This document shows, piece after piece, positions 1 to 9,040 of a stretch of DNA of 64,000 nt (position 1 is the first letter of the stretch; each line of letters opens with the position of its first letter). The notes under the pieces are model-generated. The model saw only the letters and a program-made list of their open reading frames with translations. It was not told the DNA's origin and made no database searches. Source of the stretch: Streptomyces cucumeris (lineage in GTDB: Bacteria; Actinomycetota; Actinomycetes; Streptomycetales; Streptomycetaceae); the NCBI RefSeq assembly GCF_024295805.1, contig NZ_JANCLX010000018.1:1-64000 (forward strand), written 5' to 3'. A program made the position numbers and the translations under genes.

Positions 1-69
1 CTGATCGGTGAGTCGGCGTACACGGACAGGCTCAGCCACTCGCACCTCCAGCGATCGAAACGGACGTGA
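1..69 (+). CDS. possible C-terminal end of a gene entering from the left
   Basis: Frame 1 is open from the first base and stops at TGA 67-69, giving 22 residues that end in LQRSKRT. The other two plus frames stop within the first ten bases. A 22-codon open stretch is easily reached by chance in DNA this GC-rich, so this is only a candidate gene tail. No family can be assigned. Confidence 0.3.
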   Translation: MIGESAYTDRLSHSHLQRSKRT

Positions 70-123
70 CCGCCAATCCAACCGCCCCAGCCGCCAACCC
101 GGCCAACCTTCCCGGTCACAGCA

Positions 124-588
124 CTAGGCCGAGGGCTGTCCGGGCGGTCCGGCGGGGCCGCGGTAGGGCAGGGTCCGGCTGTAGACCAGGCTGGTGGTGG
201 TGGAGCCGAACTGGGCCAACTCGTCCACGACCTCCTCCAGATGACCCATGGAGGTCGCGGCCACCCGCACGGTGTAGCAGTCGTCGCCGGTGGTGCGCAG
301 ACACTCCAGGATCTCCTGGCGTTCCTCGAGCACCCGGTGCAGCGGCTGGTGCAGATTGCCGGAGTACTTCAGGCGCACCAGCGCCAGCAGCGGGAAACCG
401 GCCTTCTCCAGGTCGAGTTCGGCCCGGTACCCGGTGATGACGCCCAGCGACTCCAGCCGTTTGACCCGGTCGGTGGTGGCGGAGGCGCTCAGGCTCACCC
501 GGCGGCTCAGCTCGGTGATGGGCAGTCGTCCGTCCCGCTGGAGCTCGGCCAGGATCGACCAGTCGGTGGTGTCGAGACTCTCGGTCAT
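124..588 (-). CDS. Lrp/AsnC family transcriptional regulator
   Basis: A 154-residue protein, the usual size for the Lrp/AsnC (feast/famine) family. Residues 1-60 form the N-terminal winged helix-turn-helix (TDWSILAELQRDGRLPITEL, then SLSASATTDRVKRLESLG). The remainder is a RAM-type ligand-binding domain typical of this family. I chose the ATG at 588 (MTESLDTTDW) because the family normally begins a few residues before the helix-turn-helix; an upstream in-frame extension to 684 has no domain content. It is divergent from an LLM-class oxidoreductase with about 94 bp between the starts, so it probably controls that gene and itself. The ligand is unknown. Confidence 0.9.
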   Translation of the reverse strand: MTESLDTTDWSILAELQRDGRLPITELSRRVSLSASATTDRVKRLESLGVITGYRAELDLEKAGFPLLALVRLKYSGNLHQPLHRVLEERQEILECLRTTGDDCYTVRVAATSMGHLEEVVDELAQFGSTTTSLVYSRTLPYRGPAGPPGQPSA

Positions 589-682
589 TCGGCCACAGTA
601 CCGGCAGATCCACGGCGAGAACACCCTGATGCCGTGAAAACCCTGTTCCGCCGGAGGGTGATCACTGCCTACGCTGAGGGCC

Positions 683-1534
683 ATGGAGATAGGTGTGAAC
701 GTCCCGAACTTCGGCCCCGGAACCGACCCGGAGACGCTGCGGAGATGGGCGCGGACGGTGGAGGGCCTCGGCTACGACCTGCTGATGGTCTCGGACCACC
801 TCGTGGTGACGCCCGATGTCGCCGAGCAGTACCCGGCACCGTTCTACGAGCCCTTCACCACCCTGTCGTGGCTGGCCGGGATCACCGACCGGGTGCGCCT
901 GGGCACCACCGTGCTGATCGTGCCGTACCGCCATCCGCTCACCGTGGCGCGTATGGCGGCCAACCTGAACCAGCTCAGCGGGGGGCGGCTGGTACTCGGG
1001 GTGGGGGTCGGCTGGGCGCGCCAGGAGTACGAGGCGCTGGGCGTCCCCTTCGAGCGGCGTGGCAGGCTGACCGACGAGTATCTGACGGCCATCCGCGGCG
1101 CCTGGGAGAACGACGCCGACTACCGGAGCGGGGACATCCCGGTCTGGGTGGGCGGCAACAGCCCCGCCGGGATCCGCCGGGCGGTACGGCTCGGCGACGC
1201 CTGGCACCCGCTGCGGCTGACCCTCGACGGCATGCGTGAGGGACTGGGCCGGCTGAAGGCGGCCGCGGACGAACTGGGCCGTCCGGTACCGGACTTCGCA
1301 CCGCGGATCCTGCTCCAGCTCACCACGGAACCGGTCACCGGACCGGACCGCCCGGCCGGGAAGGGCACCGCCGGCCAGATCGTCGCGGACCTCGAGGAGT
1401 TGCGGGTGCTGGGTGCGCGCAGCGTGGTCCTGGATCCGTTCGTCGGCGATCCGGAGGAGACCCGGAACCCGGAGGTGGCATGGCAGGCGCTCGCCACCGT
1501 GGCCGCCCGGCTGGGGCGCGGACCCGGGGGCTGA
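683..1534 (+). CDS. LLM class F420-dependent oxidoreductase
   Basis: A 283-residue luciferase-like monooxygenase-fold protein. The opening MEIGVNVPNFGP, the YDLLMVSDHLVV strand, RVRLGTTVLIVPYRHP and the GVGVGWARQEYEALG segment are hallmarks of the LLM/F420 TIGR family common in actinomycetes. Such enzymes are (beta/alpha)8 barrels using coenzyme F420 or FMN for hydride transfer; the substrate cannot be read from sequence. A TACGCT hexamer at 670-675 lies 7 nt before the ATG, so the mRNA may be leaderless. The adjacent divergent AsnC gene is the likely regulator. Confidence 0.88.
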   Translation: MEIGVNVPNFGPGTDPETLRRWARTVEGLGYDLLMVSDHLVVTPDVAEQYPAPFYEPFTTLSWLAGITDRVRLGTTVLIVPYRHPLTVARMAANLNQLSGGRLVLGVGVGWARQEYEALGVPFERRGRLTDEYLTAIRGAWENDADYRSGDIPVWVGGNSPAGIRRAVRLGDAWHPLRLTLDGMREGLGRLKAAADELGRPVPDFAPRILLQLTTEPVTGPDRPAGKGTAGQIVADLEELRVLGARSVVLDPFVGDPEETRNPEVAWQALATVAARLGRGPGG

Positions 1535-1569
1535 CCACCCGTCCGGGCGGCGCGGCCTCCTCGCCGGAC

Positions 1570-2139
1570 TCAGCTCCGGGGCTGGTCCGTCCCACCGGCG
1601 ATCAGCCGTTGCAGGGCCGGGCCGTACAGCTCGGCGATGTGCTCGACGGTGGCCGCCGCCGAGGCCCCCGACCGGTGGAGGCTGAGCGTGGCCCCCAGGC
1701 CGATGAGCTGACCCGCGATCAGCTCGGCGCGCAGCGCGCGCTCCGCGCCGGGCAGCCGCTCGGCGAGCCGCGCCGTCACCTGCTCCCGGAACCGCTCGCG
1801 CAGCAGTGCCAGCTCATCGGTGTTGCCGAGGGAGAAGACCACCCGCAGCAGGGGGTCCATCAACTCGGTGCGCCGGGTGGACACCAGGCTCAGCACCATA
1901 TGGCGGCCGAGGTCCGCCAGGGGTGCGGCCAGCAGCTGGTCCGCCGCGCCGCCGAAGTCCGCGACGCTGTTGAACAGCCGCTCCTTGCTGCCGAAGTGCT
2001 TGACCACGAGGGAGGGGCTGACCCCGGCGTCGGCCGCGATCCCGCGGATGGTCACCTCGGCGTACGGCTGCCGGGTGAACGCCCGCCGGGCGGCGCGCTG
2101 GATGGCCTGCTGACCGGTCTCGCCGACAGGGCTCGTCAT
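1570..2139 (-). CDS. TetR family transcriptional regulator
   Basis: A 189-residue TetR repressor. The N-terminal helix-turn-helix spans residues 10-57 (VTIRGIAADAGVSPSLVVKH, then FGSKERLF). The C-terminal half is an all-helical ligand domain resembling the TetR_C group seen with drug efflux genes. The ATG at 2139 overlaps the stop of the upstream MFS gene by 4 bp (ATGA), so the two are co-transcribed with the transporter first. It probably represses its own operon and is released by a transported compound. Confidence 0.92.
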   Translation of the reverse strand: MTSPVGETGQQAIQRAARRAFTRQPYAEVTIRGIAADAGVSPSLVVKHFGSKERLFNSVADFGGAADQLLAAPLADLGRHMVLSLVSTRRTELMDPLLRVVFSLGNTDELALLRERFREQVTARLAERLPGAERALRAELIAGQLIGLGATLSLHRSGASAAATVEHIAELYGPALQRLIAGGTDQPRS

Positions 2140-3614
2140 ACGTTCTCCTCGCTGCGTACGGCGCCCCGCCCGGTGCCGCCGTCCACCGCGGCCACCGCCC
2201 CGGCCACCGGTGCGTCGCGCCCCGGCAGACACAGCGTAACGGCGAGCGCCAGCACCGCCGCCCCGGCCGCGATGAGGAAGACGAGCTGGTAGGCGTGCAG
2301 GGTCGGGGCGGTACGGCCGTCGACCACGAAGGTCATATGGGCCAGCACCGCGGCCACCACCGCGCTGCAGCATGCCTGGCCGACCGAGCGCATCAGGGTG
2401 TTCAGACCGTTGGCCGCGCCCGTCTCGCTCGCCGGGACCGCGCGCATCACCAGGGCCGGGAGCGCGGAGTAGGCCAGGGCCGTGCCCGCCGCCACCACGG
2501 TGGCCCCCGCGATGATCTGCCAGAGGCTGTGGCTGGTCCCGTAGCGCACCCCGTAGCCCAGCGCCAGGATCGCCGAGGCGAGCGCGAGCGCCACCTTCGG
2601 CCCGTAGCCGGCGGAGATCCGGGCGGACACCGGGGAGAGCGCCACCATGGCCAGCCCGCCCGGCAGCAGGCACAGACCGCTGACCACGATGGACGCGCCC
2701 AGCCCGTAGCCGGTGCTGGTGGGTTCCTGCACCATCTGGGCGGTGGACAGCGAGTTGGCGTAGAAGGCGAATCCGACCAGCAGCGCCGCGATGTTCGTCA
2801 GCAGCACCGCGGGCCGCGCCGACACCCGCAGGTCCACCAGGGGGTCGGTGGACTTGAGCTCATGCGCGCCCCACAGCGGTGCCACGACCGCGGCGGTGGC
2901 CAGCAGCCCGAGGGTGGGCGCGGACGTCCAGCCCCAGTCCCCGCCCTGGGTGACGGCCAGCAGCAGGGCCACCAGCGCGATGGACAGGCCGAGTGTTCCC
3001 AGGGTGTCGAAGCGCCCGTGCGAGCGCACGGCGGACTCGGGGACGAACCGCAGCACCAGGACGACGTCGAGCAGCCCCAGTCCGGCCGAGACCCAGAACA
3101 TGGTGTGCCAGTCGGCGTTCTCCACCACCAGGGCGGCCACCGGAAGCCCGATCGCCGCGCCGATGCCCAGCGTCGAGCTCATCAGCGCCACCGACGACAG
3201 CACCCGCTCGGGCGCCAGTTCGTCCCGCATGATGCTGATGCCCAGCGGGATCACGGCGAGCGCGGCGCCCTGGAGGGCGCGTCCGGCGATCAGCATTCCG
3301 ATGTGCGAGCTGACGGCGCACAGCACCGAACCGGCGACCAGGACGCACAGCGAGATCAGCAGCACCGCGCGCTTGCCGTACATGTCCCCGGCCCGCCCCA
3401 GGACCGGGGTGAACACCGCACCGGTGAGCAGGGTGACGGTCACCAGCCAGCTCGCGGCGGTGGGGGAGCTGTGGGTGAGGGCCGGGACATGCGGCAACAG
3501 CGGGACGACCAGCGTCTGCATCACTGCGACGATCACGCCGCAGAAGGCGAGGACCGCGACGAGGGGACGCGGATGGGGGGCCGGGACCGGGGCGCCGGGT
3601 ATCGCTGCGGACAT
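2136..3614 (-). CDS. MFS transporter, DHA2-like drug efflux
   Basis: A 492-residue hydrophobic protein with about 14 predicted membrane helices, the length and layout of the DHA2 (EmrB/QacA-type) proton antiporters. The cytoplasmic-loop motif A is visible as GRAGDMYGKRAV near residue 75. The ATG at 3614 (MSAAIPGAPV) sits just before the first helix; an in-frame extension upstream is Pro/Gly-rich and unconvincing. It forms a translationally coupled pair with the downstream TetR gene. The likely role is efflux of a toxic or self-made compound. Confidence 0.92.
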   Translation of the reverse strand: MSAAIPGAPVPAPHPRPLVAVLAFCGVIVAVMQTLVVPLLPHVPALTHSSPTAASWLVTVTLLTGAVFTPVLGRAGDMYGKRAVLLISLCVLVAGSVLCAVSSHIGMLIAGRALQGAALAVIPLGISIMRDELAPERVLSSVALMSSTLGIGAAIGLPVAALVVENADWHTMFWVSAGLGLLDVVLVLRFVPESAVRSHGRFDTLGTLGLSIALVALLLAVTQGGDWGWTSAPTLGLLATAAVVAPLWGAHELKSTDPLVDLRVSARPAVLLTNIAALLVGFAFYANSLSTAQMVQEPTSTGYGLGASIVVSGLCLLPGGLAMVALSPVSARISAGYGPKVALALASAILALGYGVRYGTSHSLWQIIAGATVVAAGTALAYSALPALVMRAVPASETGAANGLNTLMRSVGQACCSAVVAAVLAHMTFVVDGRTAPTLHAYQLVFLIAAGAAVLALAVTLCLPGRDAPVAGAVAAVDGGTGRGAVRSEENV

Positions 3615-3652
3615 CTCTCTCCGTGGGCCGGGAGCGGAGCGCACCCAGGGGT

Positions 3653-3664
3653 GGGGGGGGGGGG
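3653..3664. repeat. G12 homopolymer upstream of the MFS gene
   Basis: Twelve consecutive G residues lie in the 5-prime flank of the MFS-TetR operon, about 40 bp before its start codon. The stretch 3615-3815 is otherwise Pro/Gly-type low-complexity DNA with no gene I can support. The tract is long enough to slip or to be miscalled in sequencing. Confidence 0.8.
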
Positions 3665-3815
3665 ACCACCCACCGCACACACCCGTGACCCCCCCCGACC
3701 CCCCAGCACCCCGGGGTTCCACCGGCTCACCCCCCGCGGGCAACCCCGTCGCCACCCCCGTGTCCGCGCATTCCCGTGGGTGCCCGCCGCCGCGGACGGC
3801 GGCGGGGCGGCACGG

Positions 3816-4529
3816 TCAGCCCACGCGCTCGATCCGCGCGTTGCGGATCAGGTTCTTGCCGGGCTCGCGGACCTCCTCGAACGCGGCGTTGTTGAGCAGG
3901 GCGCAGCTACCCGACGGCGCGGTCACGGAGACGGTCGTGGACTTGTCGTTGTCCAGGTTGGTCACCTTCAGCTTGGTGCCGATCGGGAAATCGCCGCTGG
4001 AGGCGGCCGGTGCCCCGCCCTCACCGGAGAGCGTCACGGTCGAGCCCTTGCAGACGACCTCGCCCGCGGTCCCGCCACCGGCGTCCCCGGCGCCGCCCAC
4101 CTGGTCGTCCGCTCCGCCGCCGGCCTGATCACCGGCGCCGGCCTCCTCGCCCGCGCCCTGTCCGGCGGCGCCGCCCTCGTCGCCCGCGCCGGCGTCGGCC
4201 GGGGGCTGGGCCCCGGCCTGGCCGGCGCTCTCGCCGACCTCGCAGCCCGATGCCTCCTGCTTGCGCTTGATCTCCTCGATGACGGCCTCGCGGTTCTCGA
4301 TCCGTGCCTGGGACTGCGCGTCCGGGTTGGCCTTCTGGTCCGCGATGAACTTCTCGTTGTTGGCCAGCGCCTGGGCCAGTCCGGCGCAGGCCGAGGAGGA
4401 CTGGGCCGCTCCCTCGGTGCTCGCGTTGCTGGTCGCCGCCATCACTCCGGCGCCGGTGCCCGCGAGGGCCAGCGAACCGACCAGCAGGCCGAGCTTCTTC
4501 TTGCGGCTGAGCGTCCTCTTGCGTGTCAT
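3816..4529 (-). CDS. secreted Ala/Gly-rich protein with a DPBB-like C-terminal region
   Basis: A 237-residue exported protein. Residues 1-37 form a Sec-type signal peptide (MTRKRTLSRKKKLGLLVGSL, then a hydrophobic stretch and ATSNAS). A conserved helical segment with two Cys follows at about 45-97, then a disordered Ala/Gly/Asp/Glu-rich linker at about 98-155. The C-terminal 75 residues contain GTKLKVTNLDNDKSTTVSV and LLNNAAFEEVREPGKNLIRNA, resembling the double-psi beta-barrel of RlpA/expansin-like proteins. The start at 4529 is supported by an AAGGAG Shine-Dalgarno sequence. A cell-wall or extracellular role is an inference. Confidence 0.82.
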   Translation of the reverse strand: MTRKRTLSRKKKLGLLVGSLALAGTGAGVMAATSNASTEGAAQSSSACAGLAQALANNEKFIADQKANPDAQSQARIENREAVIEEIKRKQEASGCEVGESAGQAGAQPPADAGAGDEGGAAGQGAGEEAGAGDQAGGGADDQVGGAGDAGGGTAGEVVCKGSTVTLSGEGGAPAASSGDFPIGTKLKVTNLDNDKSTTVSVTAPSGSCALLNNAAFEEVREPGKNLIRNARIERVG

Positions 4530-4665
4530 CTCGACTCCTTTTCCGATTGCCCGCAGCTCCATACGGACGGGATCCGGAGTCGTTTCAGAGCGTTCGGAAA
4601 TTTCTGCCATGAATATGCTTGAGGATTGAACGGAAAGGCGCATTCCGGACCGGACCTTAAAGCAG

Positions 4666-4691
4666 CCTTAAGCGTTAATGAAGGCTTAAGG
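4666..4691. promoter_or_regulatory. inverted repeat CCTTAAGC-N10-GCTTAAGG
   Basis: A perfect 8-bp inverted repeat separated by 10 bp, preceded by a further half-site-like CCTTAAAG at 4655-4662. It stands out as AT-rich in very GC-rich DNA. It lies in the divergent gap 4530-4967 between the secreted protein gene and the sensor phosphatase gene and could be an operator for either. No coding sequence is supported in this gap. Confidence 0.45.
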
Positions 4692-4954
4692 TGGAGCGTC
4701 TCCGCCGGTCGTCCAGCAGGTCAGTCCCCTTGCTTCTGGCAGCCGTTGTCCGTGCGGGCCGTTCGCGCGGAGCATTGCGCGAGGGCGTCCGGGCCTTCTG
4801 GAGCGGCCCGCGGGAACGAGAACTCCACCGCAATTCCCGGCCTCCGTGAGGGGCGTTTCGCCGAACGTCCGACGGTGCGATGACGTCCTTTTCCGATGCC
4901 GGGACGGCCATGGTGGAACGCCTCCGCCGAAGATCAGCAACGCCCCGTGTGATG

Positions 4955-4960
4955 TAGGGT
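4955..4960 (+). promoter_or_regulatory. -10-like TAGGGT, probable leaderless promoter
   Basis: TAGGGT ends 7 nt before the ATG at 4968 and no Shine-Dalgarno sequence lies between them. That spacing is typical of leaderless transcripts in Streptomyces. The -35 region is not obvious. Confidence 0.4.
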
Positions 4961-4967
4961 TTTTGCT

Positions 4968-7769
4968 ATGGATGGGCGACTTGCCCTGCTTGCCGCCGTG
5001 GGCCGGAACACCACGGAGAGCGAAGTCTTCCGGCTGGCCCTTCAGCACGCGGTGGCCGAGCTGGGCGGTCTCGGCGGCATGGTCCACCTGCGGGGCCCCA
5101 TGTCCGCGTTGCGCCTGGTGTCCTCCGCCGGGCTCCCCCCGGCGTACACCCAGCCCTGGGAGATCGTCGACCAGGAGGACGAGACCGCCCCCGCCGAGGT
5201 CGTCCGCCGCGGCCGGCCGGTCTGGGTACCGGGATCCCCCTCAAACGGTGCTCCCGGGGCCCGTAGCGGGATGGCCGCCGTGCCCGTCGCCGACGGGGAC
5301 CGCACCGTGGGCGCGCTCACCGTCTGGAGCGGCGACCGCGGAGAACCGACCGCGGAGCAGTGGGCCTTCCTGCGGGAGGTGGCCACCTGGGCCGAGGAGC
5401 GGATGGGCCTGGCGCCCCCGCTGGTCCGCCCGCCGCGGGAGGAGTCGATCGGCAACCACCTCACCGCCGCCCGCCGGACCATGGAGGTCGGCTCCTGGGA
5501 CTGGAACATCCGCACCGGTGAACTGGCCTGGGACGAGGCGGCCATGAAGGTGTACGGCACCGACCCGGCGGACTTCGTCCCCAGCGTCGAGAGCTGGATG
5601 AAGGTCGTCCACCCCGATGACCTCCCCTCCATCCTGGCCGCCGCCCAGCAGGCGATCCGCGAGCGCGGTGTCTTCGAGGCCGAGTACCGGGTGCGCCGCC
5701 CCGACGGCGGCTACGGCTGGACCCAGGCCCGCGCCCGGGTGATCGTCGACGAGGACGGGGAACCGGTGCGGATGGTCGGCCACGGATGGGACAGCAACGA
5801 AGCGCGTTCGGCGTCCGATGCGCTCAGCCGCGCCCTGCGCCATATGACGGACGGCTTCCTCGCCCTCGACGACACCGCGCGGATCTCCTTCGTCAACCTG
5901 GAGGCGGAGCGCACCCTCGGCTCCTCCGAGGCGGAGCTGATCGGCCGGGTGCTGTGGGAACTGCCCACCCTGCGGCGGGTGCCGGGCCTGGAGGAGCGCT
6001 GCCGTCAGGCCACCGCGACCGCCACCCCGGCCGGGTTCGAGATCGAGCTGCCGGACACCGGACGCTGGTACCACCTGCGCCTGGTCCCCGCGCCCGGCGG
6101 CACCACCTGCTACTTCTCCGATGTCACCGAGCGGCGGCGGCACGACGCCGAACGCGAGGCCGCCGAACGGGCCGCCGCCCGCCGCGCCGCCCGTATCTCC
6201 GAACTGACCGCGGCCCTCGCCAAGGCGACCACCTCCCGGGACGTGGTGGACGCGGTGGCCCGCCGGGTGCTGCCGCCGTTCGGGGCCAGCGGACTGATCG
6301 TGCAGGCCATCGAGGACAACCGGGGCTACAACGTCGGAGCGGTCGGCTACTCACGGGAGTTCCTGGCGGAGATGGACGGCGACCCCGTCTCGGAGTCCAC
6401 CCCCACCGCCCAGGCGATGCGCACCGGTGAACCCCTCTTCGTCTCCTCCGCCGCGGAGTACATCGAGCGCTACCCCAATCTGGCCGACCGTCCGCACGCC
6501 GTCGGCAAGCAGTCCTGGGCCTTCCTGCCGCTGACCGCGTCCGGCCGCCCCTTCGGCGCCTGTGTGATCAGCTTCGACCAGCCGCGCCGCCTCAACGGCG
6601 AGGAGCGCACCCTGCTGACCGCCATCGCGGCCCTCGTCGCCCAGGCGCTGGAGCGCGCCCGGCTCTACGACGCCGAGCACACCCGCGCCCAGGAGCTGCA
6701 GCGCGGACTGCTGCCCCGTGAACTGCCCTCGCCACCCGCGTGTACGGCGGTCGCCCGCTACCTCCCCGCCGGACAGGGCATGGAGGTCGGCGGTGACTGG
6801 TACGACATCATCCCGCTCTCCCTGGAACAAGTGGCCTTCGTCATCGGCGACGTGATGGGCCACGGGCTCTCCGAGGCGGCCACCATGGGGCGGCTGCGCA
6901 CCGCCGTCCACACCCTCGCCCATCTCGAACTGCCCCCCGACGAGATCATGAGCCATCTCAACGAGATCGTCGGCGGCCTCGGCGCGGACTCCTACGCCAC
7001 CTGCCTGTACGCGCTGTACGACTCCACCACCCGTAGCTGCACCTTCGCCCGCGCCGGACATCCGCCGCCCGCCGTGGTCCACCCCGACGGCACCGCCTAC
7101 TTCCCCGGGGTGATCCCCGACCCACCGCTGGGCGCCGCCGTCCCGCCCTTCGACACCGTCGATCTGACCCTTCCCGAGGGCAGCCTGCTCGCCTTCTACA
7201 CCGACGGCCTGGTGGAGTCCGCGGAGCGCGACATCGACGAGGGGATGGAGCGGCTCTCCCGGCTGCTGCGCGACTCCCGGAAGCTGGATCTGCACCGCGT
7301 CTGCGACGCCGTCACCGCCGGTCTGCTCCCCGTCGAGCAGCAGACCACCGATGACGCCGCCCTGCTGGTGACCCGGGTGCGCGGACTGTCCCCCGAGCAG
7401 ATGGCCTCCTGGCCGCTCCCGGAGGATCCGCAGGCCGCGGGGGAGGCCCGGAAGCACGTCCGCGAACAGCTCACGCTCTGGGGCCTGGACGAACTGGCCA
7501 TGACCACCGAACTGCTCGTCAGTGAGCTGGTCGGCAATGTGGTGCGGCATGCCAAGGGGCCGGTGCGGCTGCGGCTGCTGCGCAGCGCCAGCCTGCTCTG
7601 CGAGGTCTCCGACGGAAGTCTGACCACCCCGCGGATCCGCCGTGCCCTGGAGATGGACGAGGGCGGGCGCGGACTCCAGCTGATCTCCGCGCTCTGCCAG
7701 CGGTGGGGGACCCGCTACACCGCCACCGGCAAGAGCATCTGGACCGAACAGGCGCTGCCCTCGCGGTGA
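4968..7769 (+). CDS. GAF/PAS/PAS/GAF-PP2C (SpoIIE-type) phosphatase with C-terminal ATPase domain
   Basis: A 933-residue cytoplasmic signalling protein. Order: GAF-like region (about 1-145), PAS_3-type domain (about 168-275, SWDWNIRTGELAWDEAAMKV), second PAS (about 285-385), second GAF (about 405-560), SpoIIE/RsbU PP2C phosphatase (about 580-795) with GGDWYDI and GDVMGHG metal-binding motifs, and an RsbW/SpoIIAB-like HATPase domain (about 800-930) with TTELLVSELVGNVVRHAK as the N-box. Such proteins combine an anti-anti-sigma phosphatase and an anti-sigma kinase in one chain, controlling an unlinked sigma factor through an STAS protein. No anti-anti-sigma gene is adjacent. The sensed signal is unknown. 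Confidence 0.93.
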   Translation: MDGRLALLAAVGRNTTESEVFRLALQHAVAELGGLGGMVHLRGPMSALRLVSSAGLPPAYTQPWEIVDQEDETAPAEVVRRGRPVWVPGSPSNGAPGARSGMAAVPVADGDRTVGALTVWSGDRGEPTAEQWAFLREVATWAEERMGLAPPLVRPPREESIGNHLTAARRTMEVGSWDWNIRTGELAWDEAAMKVYGTDPADFVPSVESWMKVVHPDDLPSILAAAQQAIRERGVFEAEYRVRRPDGGYGWTQARARVIVDEDGEPVRMVGHGWDSNEARSASDALSRALRHMTDGFLALDDTARISFVNLEAERTLGSSEAELIGRVLWELPTLRRVPGLEERCRQATATATPAGFEIELPDTGRWYHLRLVPAPGGTTCYFSDVTERRRHDAEREAAERAAARRAARISELTAALAKATTSRDVVDAVARRVLPPFGASGLIVQAIEDNRGYNVGAVGYSREFLAEMDGDPVSESTPTAQAMRTGEPLFVSSAAEYIERYPNLADRPHAVGKQSWAFLPLTASGRPFGACVISFDQPRRLNGEERTLLTAIAALVAQALERARLYDAEHTRAQELQRGLLPRELPSPPACTAVARYLPAGQGMEVGGDWYDIIPLSLEQVAFVIGDVMGHGLSEAATMGRLRTAVHTLAHLELPPDEIMSHLNEIVGGLGADSYATCLYALYDSTTRSCTFARAGHPPPAVVHPDGTAYFPGVIPDPPLGAAVPPFDTVDLTLPEGSLLAFYTDGLVESAERDIDEGMERLSRLLRDSRKLDLHRVCDAVTAGLLPVEQQTTDDAALLVTRVRGLSPEQMASWPLPEDPQAAGEARKHVREQLTLWGLDELAMTTELLVSELVGNVVRHAKGPVRLRLLRSASLLCEVSDGSLTTPRIRRALEMDEGGRGLQLISALCQRWGTRYTATGKSIWTEQALPSR

Positions 7770-8207
7770 CCGCGGTCCCGCCGTCCGGTGCGGACCCCTG
7801 GCTCTGGGGCGGCGGGGAGAGCGGGGAGGGCGGAACGAACCACCACCGACGGGGGGCCGACGCGCACTCAGGTACGGTGCCGTGCACCGTGAACACGTCG
7901 GGCCCACGGTGCTCGGCGGCGATGGTGCTGGTCATCGCGCCGGGCCCGCCCGTACGGCGGAGTACCCGTTCCGCGGCTCTCTCCGCCGCGCGCCTCCACT
8001 CTCACCCCACCGCGGCCACCTGCGCAATTCCCTTGTCGCCCCTCTGACACCGGATCCCCATGGTTTTGACGCGACCTTTACGTCCGGTGCGCCGGGACAC
8101 GCGGTGTCCGGGGCCCCCGTCGACCGCCAACAGCCCACTGACCAGCGGCGACAGCCGCCCCGATACCCTCGTCGGACCCCTGGCCCCGAAGTACCGAGGT
8201 GAACCCC
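7770..8207. other. 438-bp stretch without a supported gene
   Basis: Short frames here lack plausible starts and look like chance. A small inverted repeat, ACGGTGC-CGT-GCACCGT at 7874-7890, could act in termination of the phosphatase gene. A GATACC hexamer at 8162-8167 could be a -10 for the next gene. Nothing else is recognised. Confidence 0.4.
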
Positions 8208-8909
8208 GTGGAGTTGCGTCCGTACGACCTCAAGCGGATCGGACGACGACTGGACTCCCCGGCGTCCTGGGGCACCTGGTGCCGGATCGGCCCGATCCCC
8301 GAACCTCCCGCCGAGGTCCGCTTCGCCGCCGGGGGCGGACGGCTGCGGCCCGGGTGGATCCGTCCGCATGTACTGCTCGGCTATCTGCTCGTGGCACCGG
8401 TCATCCTGCTGGGGATGGCGATACCGCTGGGATTCGCCCTGCTCGGGGAAGCTCTGGGCGCCGTCAACCGCGCCTTCTCGGCCACCGCGCGTGACACGGT
8501 GCGCCGTGAGAAGGAGGAGCGGAAGGAAAGGAAGGCGCGGCAGGAGGCGAGGGAGCGGGACGAAGCGGCGGAACGGACCGCGCACCGGCTCGACGAGACC
8601 TTCGACGGCGACTGGAACGGCCGCGCCGGACAGCTTCTGCTCGGCTGGTACGGGAAGTCCAAGTACCCCCGGAGGATGCTGCTGCGCACCGACACCCATC
8701 TGGTGATCGCCGGGCCGCGGGGGCGGGTGAGCACCGGAACGGTCAGGAAGTCACGGGTGCTGGAGCGGATCCCCCTGGAGGAGGTGGTCCTCGAGACTCC
8801 GCTGCCGGACGACCGGCCCACCGTCAACCGGCTGCGTTTCCGGGACGGCTCCTGGCTCGTCGTCACCCAGGTCGTGGATGAGGGACTGCTCGGCAGCCTC
8901 GACTTCTAG
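8208..8909 (+). CDS. membrane-anchored protein of unknown function
   Basis: A 233-residue protein with one strongly hydrophobic segment near residues 53-80 (LLGYLLVAPVILLGMAIPLG), then a highly charged Arg/Glu/Lys helix at about 95-125 that is probably a coiled coil, then a mixed C-terminal domain of about 100 residues resembling a small beta domain. I do not recognise the family. The GTG at 8208 is preferred because GAGGTGA lies about 5 nt upstream; a GTG at 8199 would add three residues but lacks a ribosome site. It stands alone between the phosphatase and lipoprotein genes. Confidence 0.7.
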   Translation: MELRPYDLKRIGRRLDSPASWGTWCRIGPIPEPPAEVRFAAGGGRLRPGWIRPHVLLGYLLVAPVILLGMAIPLGFALLGEALGAVNRAFSATARDTVRREKEERKERKARQEARERDEAAERTAHRLDETFDGDWNGRAGQLLLGWYGKSKYPRRMLLRTDTHLVIAGPRGRVSTGTVRKSRVLERIPLEEVVLETPLPDDRPTVNRLRFRDGSWLVVTQVVDEGLLGSLDF

Positions 8910-9040
8910 CGCGGCGGGGGCCGTGCCCGCACCTGGTGATGGGCACGGCATTTCGGTCTGATCCCTACACATCGTCCCGCTCGCCAGATACAGTACCTCT
9001 CCCCCCACGAGCACCAACCACCACATTCTGGGGGAGACCC

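Noticed and set aside
2295..4622. Long open frame (about 775 codons) on the plus strand
   Set aside because: It runs antisense to the MFS and secreted protein genes; its product is rich in Arg, His and Gln with no family signature, a usual by-product of GC-rich codon bias.
7770..8207. Small genes in the gap after the phosphatase
   Set aside because: Frames on both strands lack ribosome sites and domain-like composition.
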